A program made the position numbers and the translations under genes. From an uncultured Mediterraneibacter sp. (GTDB taxonomy: Bacteria; Bacillota; Clostridia; Lachnospirales; Lachnospiraceae), in NCBI GenBank assembly GCA_944384505.1, contig CALWTQ010000023.1, forward strand, positions 1 to 48,620: DNA of 48,620 bases. Reading direction: 5' to 3'. Numbering within the stretch: the first letter of the stretch is position 1; each line of letters opens with the position of its first letter. Shown piece by piece: positions 23,084 through 31,857 of this stretch. Below the pieces are notes generated by a model. It saw only the letters and a program-made list of their open reading frames with translations, searched no databases and was not told the DNA's origin.

Positions 23084-24874
23084 TTACTGCGGCATATATG
23101 CTTCAAAGGCAGACGGCATCGGATAATATTCTTTTAATTCATCCAGGCCTGCGAAGATAATCTTCCCGTCTCCATCCGTTTCCTCTCCCGGCTCATCGTC
23201 AGAGTGAAGCGTATTTTCCAGTTCATCCCGGCGCATGCTCCGCTCCAGTTCATCCACCAGAACCTCATATCCGATCATATGCCATTCCACGTGGCTGAAG
23301 ATGTGCTTATGGCTGCCAAGCTTCTTTACTCTGACAGGCATAAGGCCCAGTGATTTCCCATATTCCACGACTTCCGCCTGCTTCAGATGCCCTTCCACAT
23401 TCGGGAACTCATATAATCCCGCGAGCAGCCCCCTGTCCGGCCGTTTCCTCACGGCGGTCTTCTCCTGGTCGCGAAAGATCAGCACGGTTCTTTTCTCAAT
23501 TCTTCTGCGCTTTGCTTTTGTCTTTACGGGGAACTCTGTTTCCCGGTTCTGCCGGTGGGCAAGACAGAGATGGCTGACCGGACATACCTCACATTTCGGA
23601 GCTCCGTTTGGCAGGCAGACAATAGCCCCCAGCTCAATCAGGCTCTGGTTGAACTCCCCCGGAGCGTCCGCCGGAATCACCTCTTCCACCTCGGCTTCGA
23701 TCTTTGTCCGCACTCCCGCTTTCGCAATATCGTCTTCATCCGCCAGAATCCGCGTCACCACCCTCAGCACATTCCCGTCTACAGCCGGCTTCGGGATATG
23801 GTATACAAAGGAGCTGACCGCTCCCGCCGTATAATTTCCGATCCCTTTCAGTTTCCTGATTTCTTCATAAGTCTCCGGGAATTTCCCGCCGTATTCCTCC
23901 ATGATCTGACAGGCCGCTGCCTTCAGATTCCTCGCGCGGTTATAATACCCCAGTCCTTCCCACAACTTAAGCAGCCTTTCCTCGGAGACCTCCGACAGCG
24001 CGCGGATGTCCGGGAGTTCTTTTAAAAACCGCTCGTAATACGGTTTCACAGCCTCCACCCGTGTCTGCTGGAGCATGATCTCAGAGATCCATACCCGGTA
24101 TGCGTCCATTCTTCTGCGCCACGGCAGATCCCTCTGGCTGCCGCGGTACCATTCTGTCAGGAACGGCACACATTCCTTAAGCCTCGGGCTTTCCAGCACT
24201 ACGTCCACAGGCTGCCGCAGAACAATGCTCTCCGGCGTCACCTCGCAGTCATATGCCAGGATGTTCACCCCTGCCGCTTTCGCTTTTTTCAGCGCGTCCG
24301 CAAAAGCCGGGTGTGTATCCGTATTTGGCGTAAAATATCTGACCTCCCGCATCTGGATCACAAAAAACACATACGTCTCATATCCGGCTTTTTGGGCGTG
24401 TATCAGCTCTTCCATATGCTTTACCGCCCGCTCACTGGGGGCGTCGGGGAAGCGGCATACCCCGTTTTCCTCCAGTGTCACTCCCTTTACTTCGATAAAG
24501 ATTTTCCGCCCTCCGGCTTCCACATACAAGTCAAACCGGGAGTTTCCGTACGTTGTCTCAGGCCGGATCATCGTAACGTCCGGGAACAGATTCCCCTGGC
24601 TGATCCATTCCTGCACAACGCGGTTAGGGATCTGGGAGTCCATATTAATCAGCTTTTCTCCGTTTTTTTCTACCGCGATCAGATCCCACCTTGTCTTTCT
24701 CGACGGATTATCGCTTTCCTGAATATAAACTGTTGTCCCAGGCACAAGAAGCTCTGCGCACCGCCCGGTGTTTTTTACATGGACCGTCTCCTGCTGCCCC
24801 TCCGTCTCCACATATGCAGTGAAACGGTTCGGCCTCTCTCTGAACTCCGCTTTTCGGATTCGCTCATATTTCAT
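23084..24874 (-). CDS. SfsA - MutY fusion (PD-(D/E)xK-type protein plus A/G-specific adenine glycosylase)
   Basis: Two complete proteins form one 596-residue chain. Residues 1-~228 match SfsA (sugar fermentation stimulation protein): the N-terminal OB-like part (HVKNTGRCAELLVPGTTVYI) and a nuclease-like core with SRFDLYVE, then FIEVKGVTL and FPDAPSERAVKHMEEL. From ~235 the chain is MutY, which removes A paired with 8-oxoguanine: ISEIMLQQTRVEAV (catalytic Glu), LKGIGNYTAGAVSSF, AVDGNVLRVVTRI (catalytic Asp), the 4Fe-4S cysteines in CLPNGAPKCEVCPVSHLC, and a C-terminal NUDIX-like domain with FSHVEWHM. No stop or frameshift lies between them. The fusion suggests that SfsA works in nucleic-acid repair or processing. 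Confidence 0.93.
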   Translation of the reverse strand: MKYERIRKAEFRERPNRFTAYVETEGQQETVHVKNTGRCAELLVPGTTVYIQESDNPSRKTRWDLIAVEKNGEKLINMDSQIPNRVVQEWISQGNLFPDVTMIRPETTYGNSRFDLYVEAGGRKIFIEVKGVTLEENGVCRFPDAPSERAVKHMEELIHAQKAGYETYVFFVIQMREVRYFTPNTDTHPAFADALKKAKAAGVNILAYDCEVTPESIVLRQPVDVVLESPRLKECVPFLTEWYRGSQRDLPWRRRMDAYRVWISEIMLQQTRVEAVKPYYERFLKELPDIRALSEVSEERLLKLWEGLGYYNRARNLKAAACQIMEEYGGKFPETYEEIRKLKGIGNYTAGAVSSFVYHIPKPAVDGNVLRVVTRILADEDDIAKAGVRTKIEAEVEEVIPADAPGEFNQSLIELGAIVCLPNGAPKCEVCPVSHLCLAHRQNRETEFPVKTKAKRRRIEKRTVLIFRDQEKTAVRKRPDRGLLAGLYEFPNVEGHLKQAEVVEYGKSLGLMPVRVKKLGSHKHIFSHVEWHMIGYEVLVDELERSMRRDELENTLHSDDEPGEETDGDGKIIFAGLDELKEYYPMPSAFEAYMPQ

Positions 24875-25072
24875 TTATTCTCCTCTTTTCGCAAAGAAGG
24901 AAAATGCCTGCGCCACGCGTAAATCTACAGCATGACGCCTGTATTTTCCCTCTTCCTTCCATCTTACTTATTTTATTTCATTTTGTCTGTCCCGGTGAAA
25001 TTTCAAAATCCGCTCCGGCAGCATTCCCACACTATGTACCTGCCTACTGCTGTATCCTCATGCATCTGACAG

Positions 25073-25900
25073 TCAGCCTAGAAGAGCAACGATCCCGAAA
25101 TAAAGGAACACGATCACACCGAGTATGATCCGGTAATACCCAAACACCTTAAAATCATGATTCTGGATATATTTCAGCAGGAACCTGATCGCAAAAACAG
25201 ATACAACGAAGGATACTGCCATTCCCAGTATCAGGAGCCCCGCTTCCATCGCGGTAAATGAGAGGCCGAACTTAATCAGCTTCACAACGCTGGCCCCGAA
25301 CATAACCGGGATCGCCAGGAAGAATGTAAAGTCCGCAGCCACTCCTCTTGATACTCCGATCATGAGCGCTCCTACAATCGTAGCGCCGGAGCGTGACGTT
25401 CCGGGGATCAGAGCGAGCATCTGGAACACACCGATAATCAGCAGCATGGGAACCGTAAGCTGTGAGATCTTCTTTACCTGCGGCTCCCGCCCTTTCTGAT
25501 AATTCTCCACCACAATGAACAGGATACCATATATGATCAGCGTAGCCGCCACAACATACCAGTGATACAGCACCTTATCTATAAGGTCGTCAAACAAAAG
25601 CCCGATTACGCCTGCCGGCACACAGGCAATCGCTACTTTGATCCATATCTGCCAGGTCATCATCTTCTGTTTCTCTGTCTTCTTCGGCGAGAATGGATTC
25701 AGCCTGTGGAAATAGATCACAACCACCGCCATAATCGCGCCAAGCTGGATCACAACATTGAACATCTCAATGAATGAATCGCTCTGACCCAGTTTTAAGA
25801 ATTCGTCCAGCAGGATCAGGTGTCCTGTACTGCTGACAGGGAGCCACTCTGTAATTCCCTCCACAATTCCAAGTATGATTACCTTTAATACGTCCAGCAT
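25073..25900 (-). CDS. uppP: Undecaprenyl-diphosphatase UppP (BacA)
   Basis: It recycles the cell-wall lipid carrier by dephosphorylating undecaprenyl diphosphate at the membrane, and gives bacitracin tolerance. The signatures EGITEWLPVSSTGHLIL at the N terminus and IPGTSRSGATIVGALMIG in the middle are both intact. It has 275 residues and about eight membrane segments. It starts three bases after the HAD phosphatase stop codon with AGGAGG overlapping that gene's end, so the pair is one operon. Confidence 0.97.
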   Translation of the reverse strand: MLDVLKVIILGIVEGITEWLPVSSTGHLILLDEFLKLGQSDSFIEMFNVVIQLGAIMAVVVIYFHRLNPFSPKKTEKQKMMTWQIWIKVAIACVPAGVIGLLFDDLIDKVLYHWYVVAATLIIYGILFIVVENYQKGREPQVKKISQLTVPMLLIIGVFQMLALIPGTSRSGATIVGALMIGVSRGVAADFTFFLAIPVMFGASVVKLIKFGLSFTAMEAGLLILGMAVSFVVSVFAIRFLLKYIQNHDFKVFGYYRIILGVIVFLYFGIVALLG

Positions 25901-25903
25901 AAT

Positions 25904-26743
25904 TTATTTTCCTCCTCTGAGAACAAATTTCTCAATAGCGTCCGCCACGCCTTCCTCTTCATTCGACAGGGTGATGTAATCCGACGCTTTTTTCACCTGC
26001 TCCTCCGCGTTTGCCATGGCAACTCCGAACCCCACTTTCTGAAGCATAATTGTATCATTATCACCATCGCCGCAGGCCATGATCTCTTCCCTTCCGATCC
26101 CGAGCATGCGCCCCAGACTAACAAGCCCGTTCCCTTTGTTCACACCTTTTGCGTTAATTTCTATATTATATTTTAGTGATCCGACAAGCTCCAGATCCCC
26201 CTCAGCTTCCAGCTCTCTCCACGCTTCCCGCCGTTCATCCATGTCCGCAAACAGCGCCTGCGTCTTATCGAGCCCTCTGTTCTCACATTCTACCAGCGCT
26301 GTTATGTCATCCACCGGTATCCTGGTCTTCCGCATGTACTCCCACATATTCGGATTCTTGTGATATTTTTCGACATGCGCCATCTTATCCGCCTGGGCGT
26401 AGCCCTGCCCGTCAAAATACACCTCTTGTAGAGTATCATATTTTCCGCAGATTTCCAACGCTTTTTTCGCCGCTTCCGCGGAAAGAAGATGCTCCTCCAG
26501 CACCTTGCCGGTGGCTGTTTCAACAATTCTCGCCCCATTGGAAGTCAGAGCGTATCTCATCCCCGGAAATTCCCTGAGTTCTTCCGGGATCCCCATCCAG
26601 GGCCGGCCTGTCGCGACAAGGACGACAACGCCCTGGTCCAGAGCCTCCCTTATCGCCTGCCATGTCCGGGGAGTAATCTCCTTTTTATCAGTCAGAAGTG
26701 TACCGTCCAGATCCAGCCCGATCATCTTTATCCTGTGTCCCAT
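25904..26743 (-). CDS. Cof/YidA-type HAD phosphatase
   Basis: A sugar-phosphate or cofactor phosphatase of the HAD superfamily. Motif I is MIGLDLDGTLLTDKK, motif II VATGRPW, motif III a Lys in the NAKGVNKGNG region, and motif IV CGDGDNDTIML. The large C2 cap lies between. The start is taken at 26743 with AAAGGAGC ahead. It has 279 residues. Its promoter overlaps that of the divergent cell-wall hydrolase gene. Confidence 0.93.
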   Translation of the reverse strand: MGHRIKMIGLDLDGTLLTDKKEITPRTWQAIREALDQGVVVLVATGRPWMGIPEELREFPGMRYALTSNGARIVETATGKVLEEHLLSAEAAKKALEICGKYDTLQEVYFDGQGYAQADKMAHVEKYHKNPNMWEYMRKTRIPVDDITALVECENRGLDKTQALFADMDERREAWRELEAEGDLELVGSLKYNIEINAKGVNKGNGLVSLGRMLGIGREEIMACGDGDNDTIMLQKVGFGVAMANAEEQVKKASDYITLSNEEEGVADAIEKFVLRGGK

Positions 26744-26774
26744 GTCTGCTCCTTTCCCTGTTCTCAGCTTTTTT

Positions 26775-26816
26775 ATTTTATCAGAGTTTGCCAAAGAGTG
26801 CAATTTGTAGTATAAT
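26775..26816. promoter_or_regulatory. Overlapping divergent promoters (HAD-uppP and cell-wall hydrolase)
   Basis: Rightward: TTGCCA (26788-26793), 17 bases, TATAAT (26811-26816). Leftward on the minus strand: TTGCAC (26798-26803), 17 bases, TAAAAT (26775-26780). The two promoters interlock, so RNA polymerase should not be able to occupy both at once. Confidence 0.75.
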
Positions 26817-26872
26817 AATTAACCGATAGCAGCTAGCAAAATAAAACTGTACACAGAAAGGATTTAGAGATT

Positions 26873-28000
26873 ATGAAACCCTGCAAAAAACAGTGGATGC
26901 AGACCGGCGCTGCCTTAGCCTGCTCACTCGCAATTGTACTTTCAGCTTTCCCTACATTCGCAGATGACAGTATCGAAGAACTTGAAGGGCAGACTTCCGC
27001 CCTGGAACAAGAGCTTGCCGGGATCAACGAAGATATTCTTGATCTGACAAACCAGATTTCCACTACGGAAATGCAGGTTACGATTCTGAATGGTGAGATC
27101 GAACGTACATCTGACGCCCTGGCCGAGGCAGAAGCTAAGGAGGCCAAACAATATGCAGACATGAAAACCCGTATTAAGTATATGTACGAACATGGCAATG
27201 CAACACTTCTGGAAATGCTCTTTTCCGCAGAAAATATGGCGGATTTTCTCAACAAGGCGGATTTTATTGAAAATCTCAGTGAATACGACCGAAACGCGCT
27301 GGAAAACTTAAAAGAAGTTCATCAGCAGATTGAAAACGAGAAAAATACGCTGGAAACCCAGCAGTCCTCACTTACAGAACTGCAGGCCAGCCTGGAATCA
27401 CAGCAGGTGGAACTGCAGAAAAAGGCAGAGGCAACCTCAACCAATCTGGCGGATGTCCAGAACCGCCTGGAAGAGGCCAAAGCAGCTGAAGCAGCCCGCA
27501 TTGCCGCGGAAGAGGCGGCCCGGAAAGCCGCTCAGGAAGCAGCTGCAGCAGCCGCAGCCGCTGCAGCCGGAAGCAGTAATACAAACACTAACACCAGCAG
27601 CAGCGGCGGCTATGATAACACGGTTATCAACAGCGGCGGGACAACCGTTTCCGCTGACGACGTCACCCTCCTGGCAGCGATTATCCAGTGCGAAGCCTAT
27701 CAGCAGTATGATTCGCTTCTCGCCGTTGCCACAGTAATTATGAACCGTGTGGAAAGCCCGCGCTTCCCGAATTCAATCAGCGGAGTGGTCTATGCCAGCG
27801 GTCAGTTCGAACCGGTATGGACAGGCCGTCTGCAAAATGTATTGAACAGCGGACCCACCAGTCTTTCCCTGCAGGTTGCACAAGACGCGATCAACGGCGC
27901 AAGGCTTGCCGCGGTAGCCGACTGTTATTACTTCCTGTATGCCGGTACAGGACATGCCGGAATTAATATCGGAAACAATGTATTTTTCCAGACCTGGTAA
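26873..28000 (+). CDS. Secreted coiled-coil (PcsB-like) cell-wall hydrolase with SleB/CwlJ-type domain
   Basis: Residues 1-30 form a signal peptide (ALACSLAIVLSAFPTFA, cleavage likely after FADD or before). Residues ~35-215 are a long coiled coil like the N-terminal domain of PcsB and related division hydrolases (SIEELEGQTSALEQELAGIN, then MKTRIKYMYEHGNATLLEML). An Ala-rich and Ser/Thr/Asn-rich linker follows. The last ~115 residues match the SleB/CwlJ hydrolase fold: IIQCEAYQQYDSLLAVATVI (putative catalytic Glu), MNRVESPRFPNSISGV, and GQFEPVWTG. It probably cuts peptidoglycan under control of the coiled coil. It has 375 residues. Confidence 0.9.
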   Translation: MKPCKKQWMQTGAALACSLAIVLSAFPTFADDSIEELEGQTSALEQELAGINEDILDLTNQISTTEMQVTILNGEIERTSDALAEAEAKEAKQYADMKTRIKYMYEHGNATLLEMLFSAENMADFLNKADFIENLSEYDRNALENLKEVHQQIENEKNTLETQQSSLTELQASLESQQVELQKKAEATSTNLADVQNRLEEAKAAEAARIAAEEAARKAAQEAAAAAAAAAAGSSNTNTNTSSSGGYDNTVINSGGTTVSADDVTLLAAIIQCEAYQQYDSLLAVATVIMNRVESPRFPNSISGVVYASGQFEPVWTGRLQNVLNSGPTSLSLQVAQDAINGARLAAVADCYYFLYAGTGHAGINIGNNVFFQTW

Positions 28001-28007
28001 AAGCTGA

Positions 28008-28057
28008 TTTGCCGGAGAGATTCCTTTTGCGAAATCTCTCCGGCAAATTTATTTTTT
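28008..28057. terminator. Bidirectional terminator
   Basis: TTTGCCGGAGAGATT and AAATCTCTCCGGCAAA form a stem of about 15 bp followed by T-rich sequence. It serves both convergent genes; the leftward gene's stop codon abuts it. Confidence 0.88.
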
Positions 28058-28813
28058 CTATTGATAATCAATAACGTCAATCCACTTCATCAGGAAGTCT
28101 TTCTCTAATTCATTATCTTTTGTCAGCTGTGCCGCCGCGACGATCGGAAGCCACTGCTGTACGTACTGTCTTGCTGTATCGCTCTTCTTGCAGAACAGAT
28201 TCATATACAGGTCTGCCGTATCCTGATCTTTCAGCGCGAAGAGGAGGTATGTCATAGCCGCGTCGGCGCTTGCATTTCCCTGTGTCGCATGAGCCCAGTC
28301 AACTACTGTCATCTTTCCGTTCTTACCTACGATAACGTTGCTCGGGTTGAAATCTCCATGGCACACTTTGTTGTGTTTTGGCATACTTTCAAGGCGTGTC
28401 AGAAGCTCATATCTTGTTGTGGCGTCAACACTTCTCAGACTGTTTATCTGACGGGAGAATTTATCCTTCATGCCCTTGAGGAGAGGCGACGTCTTGCCAA
28501 GTACAGTAAGCTGCAGATCAACAAAGTCTTCCATGTATTTCTCTATATTCTTTTTGTCAGAGTTCATCATCTCTTCCAGAGTTTTTCCCTCTTTATACTC
28601 GATTTCGATCGCCCATTTGCCATCGATCTGAGTAACTCCCTTGACTTTGGGAATATCCAGCCCGGTCTCCTCTATCCTGGCTGTAATCAGAGCCTCATTA
28701 AAGACGTCTGACTTTGGATGAGTTTCTGCAAACACTTTTACGATACTGTCGTCGCATCTATAAACTGTTTTATATGGACGAGTTACAATGATATTTTTTT
28801 CTTCGAGTTTCAT
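28058..28813 (-). CDS. Phosphotransferase (aminoglycoside/choline kinase-like family)
   Basis: A protein-kinase-like fold enzyme expected to phosphorylate a small molecule. The catalytic loop is VCHGDFNPSNVIVG (HxDxxxxN), and the metal-binding Asp is in MTVVDWAHATQGN. The N-lobe (YRCDDSIVKVF) has a Lys in the ATP-binding strand. The start at 28813 has AGGAGGG upstream. It has 251 residues. The substrate is unknown; antibiotic inactivation is possible in principle but not suggested by context. Confidence 0.85.
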   Translation of the reverse strand: MKLEEKNIIVTRPYKTVYRCDDSIVKVFAETHPKSDVFNEALITARIEETGLDIPKVKGVTQIDGKWAIEIEYKEGKTLEEMMNSDKKNIEKYMEDFVDLQLTVLGKTSPLLKGMKDKFSRQINSLRSVDATTRYELLTRLESMPKHNKVCHGDFNPSNVIVGKNGKMTVVDWAHATQGNASADAAMTYLLFALKDQDTADLYMNLFCKKSDTARQYVQQWLPIVAAAQLTKDNELEKDFLMKWIDVIDYQ

Positions 28814-28858
28814 AAGTATGGCCCTCCTTAAAACATTTATTTTGTTTTCGATAGTGTC

Positions 28859-28887
28859 ATTATAGCTCATAATATACCAGAATGTAA
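28859..28887 (-). promoter_or_regulatory. Sigma-A promoter of the phosphotransferase gene
   Basis: On the minus strand TTACAT (28882-28887) and a perfect TATAAT (28859-28864) are 17 bases apart, about 45 bases from the start codon. Confidence 0.75.
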
Positions 28888-29074
28888 CCCCTCCGAAGCA
28901 TATTTGTGCAATTTTTAACTAACTTTTTTTATCTATTTTTATTGTTATATTTTTAACATATTCATCTTTAAAAGTCCACACTCCCACGCGGGCATCCGCC
29001 CTTCCAGCTTACGCAGTGCGCGATGCTCGATTCCGCTCCGCTCCATCTCGCACGCGGGCATCCGCCCTATGCCT

Positions 29075-29130
29075 AAAAGGAGAGAGCCTCCGGAATTCAT
29101 GCAAGCATGTTCCGGATGCTCTCTCCTTTT
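29075..29130 (-). terminator. Terminator of adhE
   Basis: AAAAGGAGAGAGC and GCTCTCTCCTTTT, extended by TCCGGA-type pairing, form a long stem ending in T-residues on the minus strand, 26 bases after the adhE stop codon. Confidence 0.88.
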
Positions 29131-29156
29131 ACGCGCACTGCTGATTGCTTACGCGA

Positions 29157-31775
29157 TTATTTTCCATAATAGCATTTGAGGTAGATTTCTTTGATTTCTT
29201 TTACGAGTGGGTATCTCGGGTTTGCGCCTGTACACTGGTCGTTGAATGCCTGCTCGCACATGTCATCCAGTGTATCGAGGAAGTATTTCTCATCGATGCC
29301 GTAATCTTTGATTGTCTTCTTGATTCCGATCTTCTCTTTGAGGTCTTCCAGTTTTGCGATGAAGTTTTCGAATACTTCTTCATCTGTGTTTCCTGTGCAG
29401 CCTGCGAAGCGTCCGAGTTCTGCGTATCTCTGCAGAGCGTGCGGATACTGATACTGGGAGAATGTTCCCATCTTTGTCGGTACTTCTGCTGCGTTGTATC
29501 TCATTACCTCTGTCAGGATCAGGGCGTTTGCAACACCGTGCGGCAGATGGTGGAATGCACCCAGCTTATGAGCCATGGAGTGGTTCACGCCAAGGAATGC
29601 GTTTGCGAATGCCATACCTGCCATACAGGAAGCGTTGTGCATCTCTTCACGAGCCTTCGGATCGTTTGCTCCGTTCTCGTATGCTGACGGAAGGTTGTCA
29701 AATACAAGCTTAACAGCTTTCATTGCAAGGCCGTCTGTGTAATCGGAAGCCATGATAGATACATAAGCCTCGATTGCGTGTGTCATAACGTCGATACCGG
29801 ACGCGCTTGTCAGTCCCTTCGGAGCTGTCATTGCGTTGTCAACATCTACGATTGCCATATTCGGAAGCAGCTCGTAGTCAGCGATCGGCCATTTTACGCC
29901 TGTTGTAGCGTCTGTGATGATCGCGAACGGAGTTACCTCGGAACCTGTTCCTGAAGATGTCGGGATTGCTACGAAGTAAGCTTTCTCTCCCATTTTCGGG
30001 AATGTAAATACTCTCTTACGGATATCCATGAAGTCCATAGCCATATCCTCGAAGTTTGCTTCCGGATGCTCGTACATCAGCCACATGATCTTAGCCGCGT
30101 CCATTGCGGAACCGCCGCCAAGAGCGATAATTGTATCCGGCTCGAAGGATCTCATCTGCTTTACGCCTTCCTCTGCGCACTGCAGTGTCGGGTCCGGAGC
30201 TACATCGTAGAAGCATGTATGCTGGATTCCAAGCTCATCCAGTTTTTCTTCGATCGGTTTTGCATTTCCGTTTTTGTAAAGGAATGTATCTGTTACAATG
30301 AATGCTTTCTTCTTGTGCATTACTGTTCCGAGCTCATCCAGAGCTACCGGCATACAGCCTTTCTTAAAGTATACCTTCTCAGGTGTTCTGAACCACAGCA
30401 TATTCTCTCTCCTCTCGGCAACTGTCTTCACATTCAGAAGATGTTTTACTCCAACGTTCTCTGATACAGAGTTTCCGCCCCATGAACCACATCCAAGTGT
30501 GAGTGACGGAGCCAGTTTGAAGTTGTAAAGGTCACCGATACCACCCTGCGAGGACGGTGTATTGATCAGAACACGGCATGTCTTCATTGCCTCATAGTGT
30601 TTCTGGATCTTCTCTTTCTCTGCCGGATGAACGTACAGAGAGGATGTATGGCCGTATCCGCCGTCAGCTACAAGCTGTGCAGCTTTCTCAAGGGCCTCGT
30701 CAAATGTTTTTGCTCTATACATAGCAAGTACAGGAGATAATTTTTCATGAGCAAACTCTTCGGAAATATCCACAGACTCTACTTCACCGATCAGAATCTT
30801 TGTATTCTCCGGAACTTTTACGCCGGCCATTTCAGCGATCTCACATGCAGATTTTCCGGGAATCTTGCTGTTCAGGGCGCCGTTGATGATGATTGTCTTG
30901 CGGACTTTGTCCAGCTCCTCGCCCGGTTTCAGGAAGTAGCATCCTCTGTACTGGAACTCTTTCTTCACTGCGTCATATACGCTGTCAAGCACTGTTACGG
31001 ACTGCTCGGACGCACAGATCATACCATTGTCAAATGTCTTTGAATGGATGATGGAGTTAACCGCCATTCTGATATCAGCTGTGTCGTCAATGATAACCGG
31101 TGTGTTGCCGGCGCCAACGCCGAGAGCCGGTTTTCCTGAAGAGTAAGCTGATTTTACCATTCCCGGGCCGCCTGTAGCCAGGATCAGGTCAGAATCTTTC
31201 ATAACGGTTGTTGTCAGCTCCAGTGACGGGGCGTCGATCCATCCAATGATTCCTTCCGGAGCGCCTGCCTTTACAGCCGCGTCAAGAACAACCTTTGCTG
31301 CTGCGATCGTACATTTCTTAGCAGCCGGATGAGGGCTGATGATGATCGCGTTTCTTGTCTTCAGACAGATCAGAGTCTTGAAGATAGCAGTTGATGTCGG
31401 GTTTGTCGTCGGGATAACCGCCGCGATCAGACCAATCGGCTCCGCAACTTTTTTAATTCCGTATGCCGGATCTTCCTCGATCACACCACATGTCTTTGTA
31501 TTTTTATATGCATTGTAGATGTACTCTGCCGCGTAGTGGTTCTTGATAACCTTATCTTCCATGACACCTCTCTGTGTCTCCTCAACGGCCATCTTTGCAA
31601 GCGGGATACGCTGCTTGTTGGCTGCCATGGCTGCCTCATAGAAAATCTTGTCTACCTGCTCCTGTGTAAATGTAGCGAAGATCTTCTGTGCCTCGCGCAT
31701 AGCTTTCATCTTTGCTTCCAACGCTTCTACGTTGTCGATGAACTCAGGCACTACTGCTTTTTCTTTCTCTGCCAT
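29157..31775 (-). CDS. adhE: Bifunctional acetaldehyde-CoA / alcohol dehydrogenase
   Basis: It reduces acetyl-CoA to acetaldehyde and then ethanol, regenerating NAD+ during fermentation. The N-terminal ALDH half (about 1-450) contains IPTTNPTSTAIFKTL and the catalytic Cys in NGMICASEQSV. The C-terminal iron-dependent ADH half has the nucleotide motif ALGGGSAMDAAKIMW and the metal-binding HSMAHKLGAFHHLPHG. It has 872 residues, the usual length, and is complete. ATG 31775 follows AGGAGG. A near-consensus promoter overlaps two Rex-like operators upstream, indicating NADH/NAD+ control. Confidence 0.98.
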   Translation of the reverse strand: MAEKEKAVVPEFIDNVEALEAKMKAMREAQKIFATFTQEQVDKIFYEAAMAANKQRIPLAKMAVEETQRGVMEDKVIKNHYAAEYIYNAYKNTKTCGVIEEDPAYGIKKVAEPIGLIAAVIPTTNPTSTAIFKTLICLKTRNAIIISPHPAAKKCTIAAAKVVLDAAVKAGAPEGIIGWIDAPSLELTTTVMKDSDLILATGGPGMVKSAYSSGKPALGVGAGNTPVIIDDTADIRMAVNSIIHSKTFDNGMICASEQSVTVLDSVYDAVKKEFQYRGCYFLKPGEELDKVRKTIIINGALNSKIPGKSACEIAEMAGVKVPENTKILIGEVESVDISEEFAHEKLSPVLAMYRAKTFDEALEKAAQLVADGGYGHTSSLYVHPAEKEKIQKHYEAMKTCRVLINTPSSQGGIGDLYNFKLAPSLTLGCGSWGGNSVSENVGVKHLLNVKTVAERRENMLWFRTPEKVYFKKGCMPVALDELGTVMHKKKAFIVTDTFLYKNGNAKPIEEKLDELGIQHTCFYDVAPDPTLQCAEEGVKQMRSFEPDTIIALGGGSAMDAAKIMWLMYEHPEANFEDMAMDFMDIRKRVFTFPKMGEKAYFVAIPTSSGTGSEVTPFAIITDATTGVKWPIADYELLPNMAIVDVDNAMTAPKGLTSASGIDVMTHAIEAYVSIMASDYTDGLAMKAVKLVFDNLPSAYENGANDPKAREEMHNASCMAGMAFANAFLGVNHSMAHKLGAFHHLPHGVANALILTEVMRYNAAEVPTKMGTFSQYQYPHALQRYAELGRFAGCTGNTDEEVFENFIAKLEDLKEKIGIKKTIKDYGIDEKYFLDTLDDMCEQAFNDQCTGANPRYPLVKEIKEIYLKCYYGK

Positions 31776-31827
31776 TTTGATAATTCCTCCTGTAGTTGAA
31801 TCAATCTGGTTTGTTCTCACATGTCTA

Positions 31828-31857
31828 AGTATACGCCAATCGTTAAATATTTGTCAA
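31828..31857 (-). promoter_or_regulatory. adhE promoter
   Basis: On the minus strand TTGACA (31852-31857) and TATACT (31828-31833) are 18 bases apart, giving a leader of about 45 bases before the adhE start. Confidence 0.8.

Larger units (their letters stand above)
28814..29156. other. Intergenic region with promoter, direct repeats and long hairpin
   Basis: The 343 bases hold no gene. At 28859-28887 lies a leftward promoter (minus strand TTACAT, 17 bases, TATAAT) for the phosphotransferase gene. An 18-base direct repeat (CACGCGGGCATCCGCCCT) occurs at 28985-29002 and 29051-29068. A 10-bp inverted repeat GCAGTGCGCG (29013-29022) and CGCGCACTGC (29132-29141) encloses the adhE terminator. Confidence 0.7.

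Noticed and set aside
23084-24874. SfsA-MutY fusion as a sequencing error joining two genes
   Set aside because: The frame is continuous through both domains with no internal start preceded by a ribosome-binding site at the junction, and both parts are full length. It is kept as real, though a read-level check would settle it.
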